Positions 42,935 to 52,990 of a stretch of 64,000 nucleotides of DNA are shown one piece after another. Under the pieces are notes generated by a model that saw only the letters and a list, made by a program, of their open reading frames with translations, ran no database searches and was not told where the DNA came from. This stretch comes from Ceratotherium simum simum (lineage: Eukaryota; Chordata; Mammalia; Perissodactyla; Rhinocerotidae), in contig NW_004454288.1 in the NCBI RefSeq assembly GCF_000283155.1, positions 1,275,237 to 1,339,236 of the forward strand, read 5' to 3'. Position 1 is the first letter of the stretch, and each line of letters begins with the position of its first letter. Position numbers and translations under genes: made by a program.

Positions 42935-43125
42935 CTTAGGATATCAGGGAAGGCTTCACCTTGGAGGCAGCCTTTTAACTGAAACATGATGGATGAAGAG
43001 TTAGCTAGGCGAAAAAGTGTTGCAGGCAAAGAGAAGAGCATATGCAAAGAACTGGAGGTAAGAGAGAAGAGGGCATGTTTGGGGAACTTGCTTGTCAGAC
43101 TTCTTGTTACTGGAGACAGAGCCAG
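42935..43125 (-). repeat. L2 LINE fragment, reverse
   Basis: 'TATCAGGGAAGGCTTCACCT', 'GGCAAAGAGAAGAGCATATG' and 'CAAAGAACTGGAGGTAAGAG' match the reversed L2 3' untranslated region. Confidence 0.5.
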
Positions 43126-43514
43126 GCTGTCCGGGATGCTGACCACAAAGGATGTTCCCAACTGGGCTGGATGGAGCTGGCGGGTAAACCAAAGTGGTAG
43201 GAGGCAGACAGCCTCTAGAATGACAGTCACTTTCTACCAAGGTTCTTGCTGCTTTTCCCCCATCAGCTTGTTCCGCCTGGTTGGCCAGAATTTGGGCCAA
43301 GGCAACGGTTCCTCTAGATACTTCCTCTACCTTCTGAAAGAACAACATCAGCAAGAAAAATGAAGAACTGGCCAGAATTTCAGAGTTTAGTTAGCCAAGA
43401 CTTTCTGCTGGTATCCATATTATTGAGCCCCTATATAAGACAAGAGAGGCATTTCCAATAAGTGGGGAGAAGATGGCTTCGTCAATAAATGGTTTTAGGA
43501 GATCTGGTAGCCAT
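43126..43514. other. Interval with no recognised gene
   Basis: Overlapping frames on both strands (42986-43363 plus, 43001-43354 minus) partly cover the L2 and show no domain. Confidence 0.4.
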
Positions 43515-44720
43515 CCAGATTAAAAAAAAAAAAGCTTGGGTTCCTACCTCACTCCTTATATCAAATTAATTCCAGATAGAGCAAAAATGTTAAAGTAAAA
43601 ACAGAAATAAAAACAAAACAAGAAATAAAACCATTAGAATACTAGAAAAATGGAAATTTTTTTATAATTTTGGAAAAGGGAAGGCCTTTCTAAGAAAGAC
43701 ACAAATCTGAGAAGTGAAAAGATGGATAAATTTCAATAGATAAAACATTTAAATTTCCACAGGACAAAAAAAAATACTAAACAAAATCAAAAGACAAATT
43801 GCAAATTAGGAAAAATATTCACAATGTAAGTATCAAAGCATGGGATAATTTTCCTAATATGAAAAGATCTTTTAAAAATTAGTAAGAGGAAAACCAATAA
43901 CACAATAGCAAAACAAAGTTACAAAGGATAAGAACAGGGAGTTCACATGAAAAGAAATGCAAGTGGTTTATAAACATATAAAAAGATGCTCCACCTCGCC
44001 ATTGATTAAAGAAACCCAGTGAGATACCAGTGTTCACCCATCAGACCAACAACATGAAAAAACTTGACAAGAGACCAGGTTTAAAAGGAAGTGTAAACAC
44101 AGACACCGTCACACATTGTTGGTGTGAGCACATGTTGGTAAAACTTCACTGGAAGGAAATTATGAAATAGGTATCAAAAATTATAAACGTAAAAAAAAAG
44201 AGAAAAAAAACCCTTTGACCCAGTTTGACTCTAGTTTCAAGAATTTATCCTAGACATACTCTTAAATCTGAGTAAAGATGGTTGCTCAAGGTTATTTTCT
44301 TGGTCTTTTTTTGTAGGAGTAACAAGTGAGAAATAATCTTTCCCAATCAATGGGAAAAGGATTCATTGTATTACAGAGCTCCATATAAGAATATTACAAA
44401 GCCATTTTTTTAATGAGGTGGATTTTTATGGGCTCTGATATTAAACAATTTCCAAGATATACTATTGGGGGCAGTATGTATGTGATACACTCACTTGTGT
44501 AAAAAGAGTCAAGGATATTATGCAGTCAAGGAGAGAGAGATAAGAGAGAGACTATACTATACAGAACTTATCTGGAGACTTACATAAGAAAGTGATAATA
44601 GTAACAGCCTCTGGGGATGCACTTAAAAGAGAAACTCCATTGTCATTATATACACTTTGTTACTTTTTGAATTTTACCATGTTATTATTTTTTCTATAAA
44701 ATTTTTAAATGAAAAATATT
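43515..44720 (+). pseudogene. L1 LINE ORF2 3' region
   Basis: 'TTCCTACCTCACTCCTTATA', 'AATTAATTCCAGATAGAGCA', 'GGCCTTTCTAAGAAAGACAC', 'CACCTCGCCATTGATTAAAG' and a 3' end 'GAATTTTACCATGTTATTAT' are in L1 order. Heavily mutated. Confidence 0.85.
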
Positions 44721-45459
44721 AAGAGGATGGAGATGCCCGGGGAAGGGGAAGGGGAAAAGAAAGTAAAACCATAATCCTAACTTAAAAAAATCTTTTTTTA
44801 TGAAGAAAGAAATAAAATCCCCTCCCCCACGTTAACCACTGACAAGTATTGGGTTCAGGTTCTTCCAGAACTATTTCTGTGTTTATACAAAGGTGGTTGT
44901 ACCACATTTTGGCTTTAATTTATGGATTTTTATACACTTTGCCTCTCCCCATTGTCTTTCTTCCACCAATCAGAGAGCCAGCCTTGAAAGTCCTAGCCCC
45001 AGAGGAGGTTTGTGGCAGGTCTACAGAGCAGAACGCCCCCAAGATTTCTTGGCTTTTGCTCCAAAAATCTAAGCCCATAGGAGAATGTAGAGGGTTTGCA
45101 GAAGATCTATCCAGAAGGGAGAAAAAATCTTTCAGGAATAAAAGGCACTGAAAAAGACAAGGATGGTTATTTTATATTTTACACTGATACAAGGTATATT
45201 ACTATCATGGATATGTATGATTCGCCTCAGTGGCGCAGAGAACAAAGCACGAGTGTGAAGATTATTAGGAGACATTTAAAATTCAAATAGGTAGAGGAGG
45301 AAGAGGGGAGGAGATGCGAATGAGGAAGAGGAAAGGAGAACTTAAAGAAGATCTAGTATGCCAAAAATAAACTCGACCAGGGAGCTGAGTAATAATGTGA
45401 TCAGATAAAAGAAAGAAAGTACTGAACGGGAGGAGAGAATTTCCATTCGTGTGAAGAAC
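44721..45459. other. Interval with no recognised gene
   Basis: Purine-rich in places (45290-45350). The frame 44849-45151 (100 residues) has no domain I know. Confidence 0.4.
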
Positions 45460-45600
45460 ATGAAACGGCAATTCACAGAAAAAGAAACACAAATGGCTTA
45501 TAAACATAGGAAAAAACATTCGATCTCACATGCAATTAAGGGAATGCCAATTAAAACAAGAGTGAGACGTCGTTTTCCCCCATGAGACTTGCAATCACAA
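45460..45600 (+). repeat. L1 LINE ORF2 short fragment
   Basis: 'AAGAAACACAAATGGCTTAT', 'CGATCTCACATGCAATTAAG' and 'GAATGCCAATTAAAACAAGA' match ORF2. Directly followed by a GC-rich, CTCF-like segment. Confidence 0.7.
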
Positions 45601-45642
45601 GGCGCACGCCAGGCTGGGGGCGCCTCTGTGCACCTTGGAAAG

Positions 45643-45659
45643 CAGCGCCCCCTGCTGGG
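45643..45659 (-). promoter_or_regulatory. Candidate CTCF site
   Basis: CAGCGCCCCCTGCTGGG on the plus strand is the reverse of a strong CTCF core. It lies in a 170-base GC-rich island (45590-45760) within AT-rich surroundings. Confidence 0.5.
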
Positions 45660-45871
45660 CAGATGCGCCTGGTGACGGGGGACTGGGGCGCGCCTGGATT
45701 TCAGTCGGCTTGCCCCCAGCCTGGACCTTTTGCAAACAGACTTGGATCCCTCTGCAAAGCGTAAAAAAGTTGAGAATTCACAGTGTTTAGAAAAATGTAG
45801 AAAACCAAACACTCTCCCACTCCTCAGATAACCTTTTCTTGTTTTACCTGTGACGTTAACCCTATAATTCT

Positions 45872-46085
45872 GTTTGGTTTTTTTTCAATTTTATTTATTT
45901 ATTTATTTCCCCCAAAGCCCCAGTAGATAGTTGTACATCATAGTTGCACATCCTTCTAGTTGCTATACGTGGGATGCAGCCTCAGCATGACCCGAGAAAC
46001 GGTGCGTTCGTGCGCGCCCGGGATCTGAACCTGGGCTGCCAGCAGCGGAGTGCACGCACTTAACCGCTAAGCCACGGGCCGGCCC
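45872..46085 (-). mobile_element. ERE SINE, young-looking
   Basis: Reverse copy with TTTA-repeat tail at left and intact head 'CTTAACCGCTAAGCCACGGG' at right. Perfect 14-base target duplication AACCCTATAATTCT (45858-45871, 46086-46099). Confidence 0.97.
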
Positions 46086-46099
46086 AACCCTATAATTCT

Positions 46100-46429
46100 A
46101 AATAACGTGATTATTCATCTACAGCTCCGTTTATCCACTTGAAGCTATATTGTCGCCGTTGCTACGAAAGGAGTGAAATTCAGCTCAGCTTCACTATCCC
46201 CCTGTCCTGTTTCCTCAGTTTCGTGTGATATTATTTTTAGTTAATTCCTGCAGTCAGTCCATAAATATTTATTAAGAACCTACCCACAGTAGGCTCTTTT
46301 CTAGGTGCTGGTTGTTCTTATGACTTTATAATTTTTATCTTTTTCTTGTCTTTATGATGTTAAATAACAGACAATTATTTTTTCTATCCACAGAAGCCAT
46401 CCTAATTCATATTTTTAATTCGAGTTTTT
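46100..46429. other. Interval with a short L2 tail
   Basis: 'CCATAAATATTTATTAAGAA' at 46258 and 'CTTTTCTAGGTGCTGG' mark a reversed L2 end (46250-46312). Otherwise nothing recognised. Confidence 0.45.
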
Positions 46430-46780
46430 GCTTTTGCGATTTTGCAAGTAATAGAAACTAACTCTGACTGGCTTAAAGTAGAGGTAGAGGTTCTGAAAAG
46501 AAAAATGTGTCAGCTGGGTACTGGGGTACGTTATGGATTCCTAGAAAGGCTGACCAACCAAGGGCCCAGCAGGGCCAGCAGCCAGGACACCTGGGACTCA
46601 GCTGCAGGACCGAGCAGACTTCCTCCCCACAGAGCAGCCTTCCCAGCTCTCAGGTCAAAACCTCAAGCTCCACTTGGCTCAAGGGTATAGGGTCATGTGG
46701 TGTAGACATGGCTGCTGAGACATTTCCAGAGAAAGGGGAACTCTTGGACCACTAGCCCCAGAACTTGCACCTGTAACACA
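46430..46780 (+). repeat. Copy of unclassified dispersed repeat ('family X')
   Basis: 'TGCAAGTAATAGAAACTAAC' and 'TCTGACTGGCTTAAAGTAGA' match the family start. The two overlapping frames 46442-46755 are shadows. Confidence 0.45.
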
Positions 46781-47204
46781 AACGTTAATTTTTTTAATTC
46801 ATCAGAAAGCTGTTGAATGAGAATGGATTCAGGATCCGTTTGCTGGAAAGACAAGCAACATGTCCCCTCTTCCGTGACAGAGCTATCTCGAGACCAGACT
46901 GCCCCTACCCCCAGGGGCTTGGTCCTTGCTCCCTCGGAGAGCCCAGAAGTATCTTTGCACCCACTCTTCTAGGCCAACCATCCCCTTCCTTTGGTGGGGT
47001 CCTGCTTTGGTGGACCAAAGCTATAGGCAGTTTGTGCAGAGGGAACTGCAAGCAAGTCGGCCTCCTGACTTCTGTGTTCTTTTCCTTTCTGTACACGAAG
47101 GTGCAGCCCTGCCCCCTGGTGGAAGCCACGAGACAACCTCAAGGAGGAAATGACTACCGAACCACATGGGGGACTGCTGAACCACATGGGGGAAAATGCC
47201 TAAT
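46781..47204. other. Interval with a candidate CTCF site, no gene
   Basis: The 146-residue frame 46813-47253 and its three overlapping partners show no domain. A short near-tandem duplication (CCGAACCACATGGGGGACTG, then TGAACCACATGGGGGA) lies at 47157-47193. Confidence 0.4.
47109..47127 (-). promoter_or_regulatory. Candidate CTCF site
   Basis: CTGCCCCCTGGTGGAAGCC is close to the reverse of the CTCF consensus, in the same (minus) orientation as the site at 45643. Confidence 0.5.
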
Positions 47205-47384
47205 TCAGAGAAATACGTGTAAAGTGCTTACAACAGAGCCTGGCCCAGGCTAAGTACTATAGAGGTGTTTGCTCAAAAAAAAGAAAAAAAAATTCCTGCT
47301 TGGTTAGAGCATTGGCCTTGGGGTCATACCTACCTGAGTTCAAATTCCAGCTCTGTCACATACTAGTTTTGAAGATTTGACATG
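47205..47384 (+). repeat. MIR SINE fragments, second one interrupted
   Basis: A MIR end at 47205-47275 ('GTGTAAAGTGCTTACAACAG', 'GAGCCTGGCCCAGGCTAAGT') is followed by the start of another MIR (47290-47384, 'GGTTAGAGCATTGGCCTTGG', 'GAGTTCAAATTCCAGCTCTG'), which is cut by the MLT1 LTR and resumes at 48098. Confidence 0.65.
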
Positions 47385-47715
47385 AGTATTAGTTTCCTAG
47401 GACTGCTTTAACAAAGCACCACAAACTGGTGGTTTTATAAAAACAAAATAAAACAAAACCGCAGAAATGTATTGTTTCACAGTTCTGGAGGCTAGAAGTC
47501 TGAAATCAAGGTGTTGGCAGGACCACGCTCCCTCTGAGATTTGTAGGCATCCTTCCTTGCCTCTTCCTAGTTTCTAGTGCTGTTCCAGCAATCTTGGGTG
47601 TCCTTAGCTCATAGATGCATCACTCCAATCCTCCATCTTCACCTGGTGCCCTACCTGTGTCTCTTCATGTAGTCTTTCCTCTGCAAATGTCTGTCTGTGT
47701 CCACGCTCTCCCCCC
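47385..47715 (-). mobile_element. MLT1-type LTR, left part, inside a MIR
   Basis: 'TATTAGTTTCCTAGGACTGC', 'AGTTCTGGAGGCTAGAAGTC' and 'CTTAGCTCATAGATGCATCA' are reversed MLT1. Five-base flanks ACATG (47380-47384) and GCATG (48093-48097) differ by one base. Itself interrupted by the ERE at 47716. Confidence 0.85.
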
Positions 47716-47904
47716 TCTTTTTTTTTTTTTTTTGCTGAGGAAGATTGGCCCTGAGCTAACACATGTGCCAGTCTTCCTCTATTTTGTATGTGGGATGCCA
47801 CCACAGCATGGCTTGATGAGCGGTGCCTAGAATTTGAACCTGCGAACCCTGGGCCGCTGAAACGGAGTGTGCAAACTTAACCACTACACCAGTAGGCCAG
47901 CCCC
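47716..47904 (-). mobile_element. ERE SINE inside the MLT1 LTR
   Basis: Poly-T tail at left, 'CCCTGAGCTAACACATGTGCC', 'GGATGCCACCACAGCATGGC', head 'CACTACACCAGTAGGCCAGC' at right. Target duplication not clear because the site is T/C-rich. Confidence 0.9.
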
Positions 47905-48092
47905 AACATTTCCCCTTTTTATAAGGACAACAGTCATATTGGATTAGGGCCCACCTTTCTACTGTATGGCCTCATCTTAACCAACTACATCTGCAATGAT
48001 CCTATTTCCAAATAAGGTCACATTCTGAGGTACTGGGGGTAGGACTTCAACATATCTTTTTTGGGGGGAGGGACACAATTCAACCCATCACA
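47905..48092 (-). mobile_element. MLT1-type LTR, right part
   Basis: 'ATAAGGACAACAGTCATATT', 'GGATTAGGGCCCACCTTTCT', 'CTATTTCCAAATAAGGTCAC' and 'CACAATTCAACCCATCACA' complete the LTR. Confidence 0.88.
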
Positions 48093-48175
48093 GCATGCAT
48101 GTTTTTTTACCTCCTAGGCCTCAGTTTCTTCAAGTGTAAAATGAAAGTAATCAAAGATGTCTTATAGAATATTGT
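48093..48175 (+). repeat. MIR SINE, right part of the interrupted copy
   Basis: 'TACCTCCTAGGCCTCAGTTT', 'CTTCAAGTGTAAAATGAAAG' continue the MIR cut at 47384. Confidence 0.65.
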
Positions 48176-48179
48176 CCTG

Positions 48180-48430
48180 ACATAGAAAGATGTTTGAGAT
48201 ACGTTGCTCAGACAAATAGGAAGTTTCAGAGTAAAATATACACCATGGTATGTGTATATGGATGGGTGCAGAAAATTTCTGGACGGATGCTCAAGAAAAG
48301 TACCAGCATTATCTCTGGGGAGTGATTGGTGAGACTGGAGGGCTTGGGGGGAAGTGTTTGGCCTTTCCCATTAGATCCCTTTAATTCTGCTTGAATTGCT
48401 TTTACAGAGACACGTTTTGTTTTTATAGTT
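48180..48430 (+). repeat. L1 LINE 3' fragment
   Basis: 'CAGAGTAAAATATACACCAT' and 'AGCATTATCTCTGGGGAGTG' match an old L1M 3' end, ending in an A-rich tract. Confidence 0.55.
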
Positions 48431-48464
48431 TAATAATAAAAAGAAAGTGAAATAAACCACAATC

Positions 48465-48560
48465 ACTTCTGCCTGGTTGGGTTGTTGTGAGGATCAACTA
48501 ATGAGGAAACTAAACCACTTGGCCAGTAAGTGCTCTGTGAATGGTGACTGTGCGTACGCT
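48465..48560 (+). repeat. MIR SINE fragment
   Basis: 'GGTTGTTGTGAGGATCAACT' and 'CAGTAAGTGCTCTGTGAATG'. It may be the far end of the same MIR cut at 47384, with the L1 fragment inserted between. Confidence 0.5.
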
Positions 48561-48579
48561 CACTGCAGCTTTCCCCAAA

Positions 48580-48860
48580 GCATTAATTTTAACAGACAAA
48601 AACTGGAAACAAGCTAATTGTCCAACTAATAGCAAAGATTTATTTGGCAAATTACAGTACAGCCACTTGATATAGTATTAAGAGGCATTAAAAATTATAT
48701 TGACCAAAAGTCCATAATAACAAGGAAAACTGGTCACAATGTAATGTAAAGGGAAAAATAAAAAGCAGGGTACAAAATTCAAGCTTTGTAGCACGTTTTT
48801 GAAAATAACGTAAAATAATGTAACCAACGTAAAGAGCAGTTTTGCTAGTGTAGCAGAATT
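48580..48860 (+). repeat. L1 LINE ORF2-end fragment
   Basis: 'CAAGCTAATTGTCCAACTAA', 'TATAGTATTAAGAGGCATTA' and 'AAAATTCAAGCTTTGTAGCA' follow an old L1M 3' region. Confidence 0.55.
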
Positions 48861-48890
48861 ATGATTGATATTTTTTCTTCCTTCTTTTTT

Positions 48891-49083
48891 CTTTTTTTTT
48901 TCCTGAGGAAGGTTGGCCCTGAGCTAACATCTGTGCCCATCCGCCTCTACTTTCTGTGTGGGTTGCCGCCACAGCATGGCTTGATAGTGGTGTGTAGGTC
49001 TCCACCTGGGATCCAAACCTGCAAACTCCAGGCCGCCGAAGTGGAGCGTGCAAACTTAACCACTACGCCACCGGGCCAGCCCC
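48891..49083 (-). mobile_element. ERE SINE
   Basis: Poly-T tail at left, 'CCCTGAGCTAACATCTGTGCC', 'GTTGCCGCCACAGCATGGCT' and head 'CACTACGCCACCGGGCCAGC' at right. The target lies in TTCTTTTTTC-type sequence on both sides. Confidence 0.92.
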
Positions 49084-49403
49084 CTCTTTTTTCTTTTTTC
49101 TTTTTGGTAGTTTCCATGTTTTCTTTAAGGAACATGCCCTACTTTTACAACAAGAAAAAGAATAGCATTGGAAGTGGGAAAAAAAAAAAAGAGAGAGATT
49201 AAACGTGACATTATTTTCCCTTTAGAAGGATTTCATATCCAGGTGAATAATCACCCTCCCCACTTTACAGAAACCCCCATTTTCCAGAGAGAGACATCTC
49301 CAACATCACTGCTGAGAGGCTACATTCAAATTTGCAATGATGACTCCTCAAGTCTCCAGATCTTTCCCAATACTTCCTTCTTCCATCTAGTTCCACAGCT
49401 CTA

Positions 49404-49654
49404 GTTTTTGTGTGTGTGTGTGTGAGGAAGATTAACCCGGAGCTAACATCTGTTGTCAATCTTCCTCTTTTTGCTGAGAAAGATTGCCCCTGAGCTAACA
49501 TCCGTGCCCCTCTTCCTTTACGTTATATGTGGGATGCCGCCACAGCATGGCTTGACGAGCGGTGCATATGTCCCCACCTGGATCCGAACCTGCAAACACC
49601 GGGCCGCTGCAGCAGAGCATGCAAACTTAACCACTACGTCACCAGACCAGCCCC
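49404..49654 (-). mobile_element. ERE SINE with a (TG)n tail
   Basis: Reverse copy; its tail has become a GT dinucleotide run (49410-49424). Two 'GAGCTAACATC' blocks and the head 'CACTACGTCACCAGACCAGC'. Perfect 12-base target duplication TCCACAGCTCTA (49392-49403, 49655-49666). Confidence 0.97.
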
Positions 49655-49666
49655 TCCACAGCTCTA

Positions 49667-50281
49667 TTTGAAGATTTTTATTTTCCTTTCCAACATGTTC
49701 TGGAGTCTCTCCTATCTTTCTTTGACCCAGGGACAGTTGTATTGAGTGACGATGAGGGACAGAGTCCGTCTTCCCAAGCTCGGTTTTCCACCTAGATAGC
49801 AGGCAACGGGCCAAGCAGCATTGATGTTCCCAATAGTCTAAGTCTTCTCTAAACAAACCGAGAGCTGCCTACTTTTGTAGTTCTTATGATTTGAGATTAT
49901 AAATGACCTTATTGTTGAGTGGCAAGGAGAACATCCTGCTTTTCTCTTGGTAGTTTTCTGAATCCTGAAGAGTTTTGGTTCTTCCTTAGCTCCCCACTAC
50001 CTTTTCCATCTTCTTGGCTGCTGCCAGGGTAGTTCCTCTCAGCCCTCTCAAATGGGAGCTTTCACTAAAGATGATCCCCAATTCTGTGTCCTTAGGGCCT
50101 TGGAGAACTCAAATGCCTCTTTCACTCCATTCTCCCTTTCCATCCTGTATTCTTGGCTCACATGTGTAGTTATGAAAACATATCATTTATTAAGTGCTTA
50201 TTATCCAAAACCCATGTTCCAGCTTTTTCCTTTCTCCTTCAAGAACCATCTTCCTCTGAAATATTTGGGTAAGATATTAAG
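49667..50281. other. Interval with no recognised gene
   Basis: Ordinary sequence, no repeat family recognised. Confidence 0.4.
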
Positions 50282-51340
50282 ACCTTGCTAAGAGGATGAA
50301 AAGACAGACTACAGGCTGAGAGGAAATATTTGCAAACCACATATCCAACAAAGGACTAGCATGCAGAATACATAAAGAACTCTCAAAAATCAACTGTAAA
50401 AAAAAAAAAAAAAAGAACACCTACAAACAATCCAATTAGAAAATGGGCAAAAGCTATGAAGAGGCATTTTACTGAAGAGTGTATACAAATGGCAAAGAAG
50501 CACATGGAAAGATGTTTAATATCATTAGCCATGAGGGAAATGCAAGTTAAAACCATAGTAAGATAGCACCTGACACCTATCAGAATGACTAAAATAAAAA
50601 ATAGTGACAACACCAAATGTTGGCAAGGATAAAAGAAACATACACTGCTAGTGAGAATGTATAATGTTACAGCCACTCTGGGAAACAGTTTGGCAGTTTC
50701 TTAAAAAACAAAATATGCAACTGCTATATGACCCCAGCAGTTGTGCTCTTGGGCATTCATCCCAGAGAAATGAAAATTTATGTTCACACAAAATCTCTAC
50801 ACAGATGTTTACAGCAGCTTTATTCATATTAGCTGAAAGCTGGAAACAACTCAAATGTCCTTCACTGGATAACTGGCTAAACAAAATATAGAATATCAAC
50901 ACCATGGAATACTATTCAACAATAAAAAGGAACAAACTATCGATACATGCAACAACCTGCACGAATCTCCAGAGAATTAGGCTGAGTGAAAAAAACCAAT
51001 GCCAAAAGGTGTATATGATTCCATTTGTATAACATTCTTGAAATGACAAAATTACAGAAATGGAGAACAGATTAGTGGTTGCTAGGGATTAAGGAGGAGG
51101 TGGATGTGGGAGGAAGGTGAGTGTGGCTATAAACAGGCAACGTGAGAGATCCTTGTGGTGACAAGAGTGTTCTGTATCTTGACTGTGACTATGTCAATCT
51201 TCTGGTTGTGATATTGTACAATAGTGCTGCAAGATGTTACCATGGGGAGAAACAGGGTAAACGGTACATGGAATCTCTCTATACTTTTTCTTACAATTGC
51301 ATATAAATCTACAATTATCTCAAAATAAAAAGTTCGATTT
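50282..51340 (+). pseudogene. L1 LINE ORF2 3' end and 3' untranslated region
   Basis: 'GCTGAGAGGAAATATTTGCA', 'CCAATTAGAAAATGGGCAAA', 'GTGAGAATGTATAATGTTAC', 'TACACAGATGTTTACAGCAG', 'CATGGAATACTATTCAACAA' and a clear end 'CTACAATTATCTCAAAATAA'. Broken ORF2. Confidence 0.92.
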
Positions 51341-51375
51341 TTTTACAAAGGGAGAATTATAACATATAAAGGGAG

Positions 51376-51461
51376 GGGCCGGCCCCGTGGCTTAGCGGTT
51401 CAGTGCGCACGCTCCACTACTGGCAGCCCGGGTTCGGATCCTGGGCGCACACCAATGCACC
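51376..51461 (+). mobile_element. ERE SINE head, cut by an assembly gap
   Basis: Little-diverged tRNA-like head with A box (TGGCTTAGCGG) and B box (GGTTCGGATCC). The remainder is in the gap. Frames extending across the gap are artefacts. Confidence 0.9.
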
Positions 51462-52296
51462 NNNNNNNNNNNNNNNNNNNNNNNNNNNNNNNNNNNNNNN
51501 NNNNNNNNNNNNNNNNNNNNNNNNNNNNNNNNNNNNNNNNNNNNNNNNNNNNNNNNNNNNNNNNNNNNNNNNNNNNNNNNNNNNNNNNNNNNNNNNNNNN
51601 NNNNNNNNNNNNNNNNNNNNNNNNNNNNNNNNNNNNNNNNNNNNNNNNNNNNNNNNNNNNNNNNNNNNNNNNNNNNNNNNNNNNNNNNNNNNNNNNNNNN
51701 NNNNNNNNNNNNNNNNNNNNNNNNNNNNNNNNNNNNNNNNNNNNNNNNNNNNNNNNNNNNNNNNNNNNNNNNNNNNNNNNNNNNNNNNNNNNNNNNNNNN
51801 NNNNNNNNNNNNNNNNNNNNNNNNNNNNNNNNNNNNNNNNNNNNNNNNNNNNNNNNNNNNNNNNNNNNNNNNNNNNNNNNNNNNNNNNNNNNNNNNNNNN
51901 NNNNNNNNNNNNNNNNNNNNNNNNNNNNNNNNNNNNNNNNNNNNNNNNNNNNNNNNNNNNNNNNNNNNNNNNNNNNNNNNNNNNNNNNNNNNNNNNNNNN
52001 NNNNNNNNNNNNNNNNNNNNNNNNNNNNNNNNNNNNNNNNNNNNNNNNNNNNNNNNNNNNNNNNNNNNNNNNNNNNNNNNNNNNNNNNNNNNNNNNNNNN
52101 NNNNNNNNNNNNNNNNNNNNNNNNNNNNNNNNNNNNNNNNNNNNNNNNNNNNNNNNNNNNNNNNNNNNNNNNNNNNNNNNNNNNNNNNNNNNNNNNNNNN
52201 NNNNNNNNNNNNNNNNNNNNNNNNNNNNNNNNNNNNNNNNNNNNNNNNNNNNNNNNNNNNNNNNNNNNNNNNNNNNNNNNNNNNNNNNNNNNNNNN
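51462..52296. other. Assembly gap (835 N)
   Basis: Unknown bases. The left flank is an ERE head and the right flank resembles the end of the LTR at 60847-61858, so much of the missing DNA is probably repeat. Confidence 0.98.
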
Positions 52297-52345
52297 AAGG
52301 TAAAGAGACATATTTTGAGGTGGCCAATTCTGATCTCCTGCACTA
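52297..52345 (-). repeat. End of an LTR related to the one at 60847
   Basis: 'AGAGACATATTTTGAGGTGG' and 'TTCTGATCTCCTGCACTA' are close to 61820-61858 ('AGAGACATATTTTGGGGTGG', 'TTCTGCTCCCCTACAATA'). The rest of this copy lies in the gap. Confidence 0.6.
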
Positions 52346-52420
52346 GTGATGGATATGGAATTTGAACCCAGTCATTCTGATTCTAGAGCCCTTGATTTTA
52401 GCCACTATACTGTACTAAAG
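52346..52420 (-). repeat. MIR SINE fragment, reverse
   Basis: 'AATTTGAACCCAGTCATTCT' and 'TTTTAGCCACTATACTGTAC' match the reversed tRNA-like head of MIR. Confidence 0.6.
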
Positions 52421-52499
52421 GTCAGGCCTCTCAGCTCCTCCCTCTCCTCAGTACCTCCTTTCTCAGGCTTACAGAGTATACATCTCCATCCCTCTGTTT

Positions 52500-52990
52500 A
52501 GGGAAACTTTCAGCAGCAAGGAACAGAACATACCAATTCATCTGGCTTTAAACTCGGAAGAAAGGTTATTATCTCACATAATAAAATGAGGCAGCTTTGG
52601 TGTTGGTTGATTCAGCAGCTCATTTATAACAGTAAAGACCAGCTTCTTTCTGCTGTTCCATTCTGCCATCCTTGACCTATCAGTGCCCTCATGGCCACAA
52701 GATGGCTGCCTAAGCTCCCAGAAGCACTTTCTCACAACAGTATCCAGAGACAGTAGAGGGGTTGTTTCTTCCCTCTTTGTCTCCTTTCAATCAATGAGGA
52801 AAACCTTTGCCACACTTACCGCTGGTGTCTCATTGGCCAGAAGTGCCTCATATGCCCATGCCTAAGCCAATCGTTAAGCAAAAAGGATAAGAAAACATGC
52901 TTTGTTTAGACCAATTATGCCACTTCCTGGGGGTGGAGACCACGTCCCCTGAAGAACATTGACCACATGGGAGACAGAAGATAGCTGAAA
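52500..52990 (+). repeat. Copy of unclassified dispersed repeat ('family X'), longest
   Basis: 'CAGCAGCAAGGAACAGAACA', 'GGCCACAAGATGGCTGCCTA', 'GTGTCTCATTGGCCAGAAGT' and 'ATATGCCCATGCCTAAGCCA' give the longest copy, extending the right end of the family. Confidence 0.5.

Noticed and set aside
51392..52365. Five overlapping frames of about 280-320 residues
   Set aside because: Almost entirely unknown bases of the 835-base gap. The few real residues are an ERE head and an LTR end.
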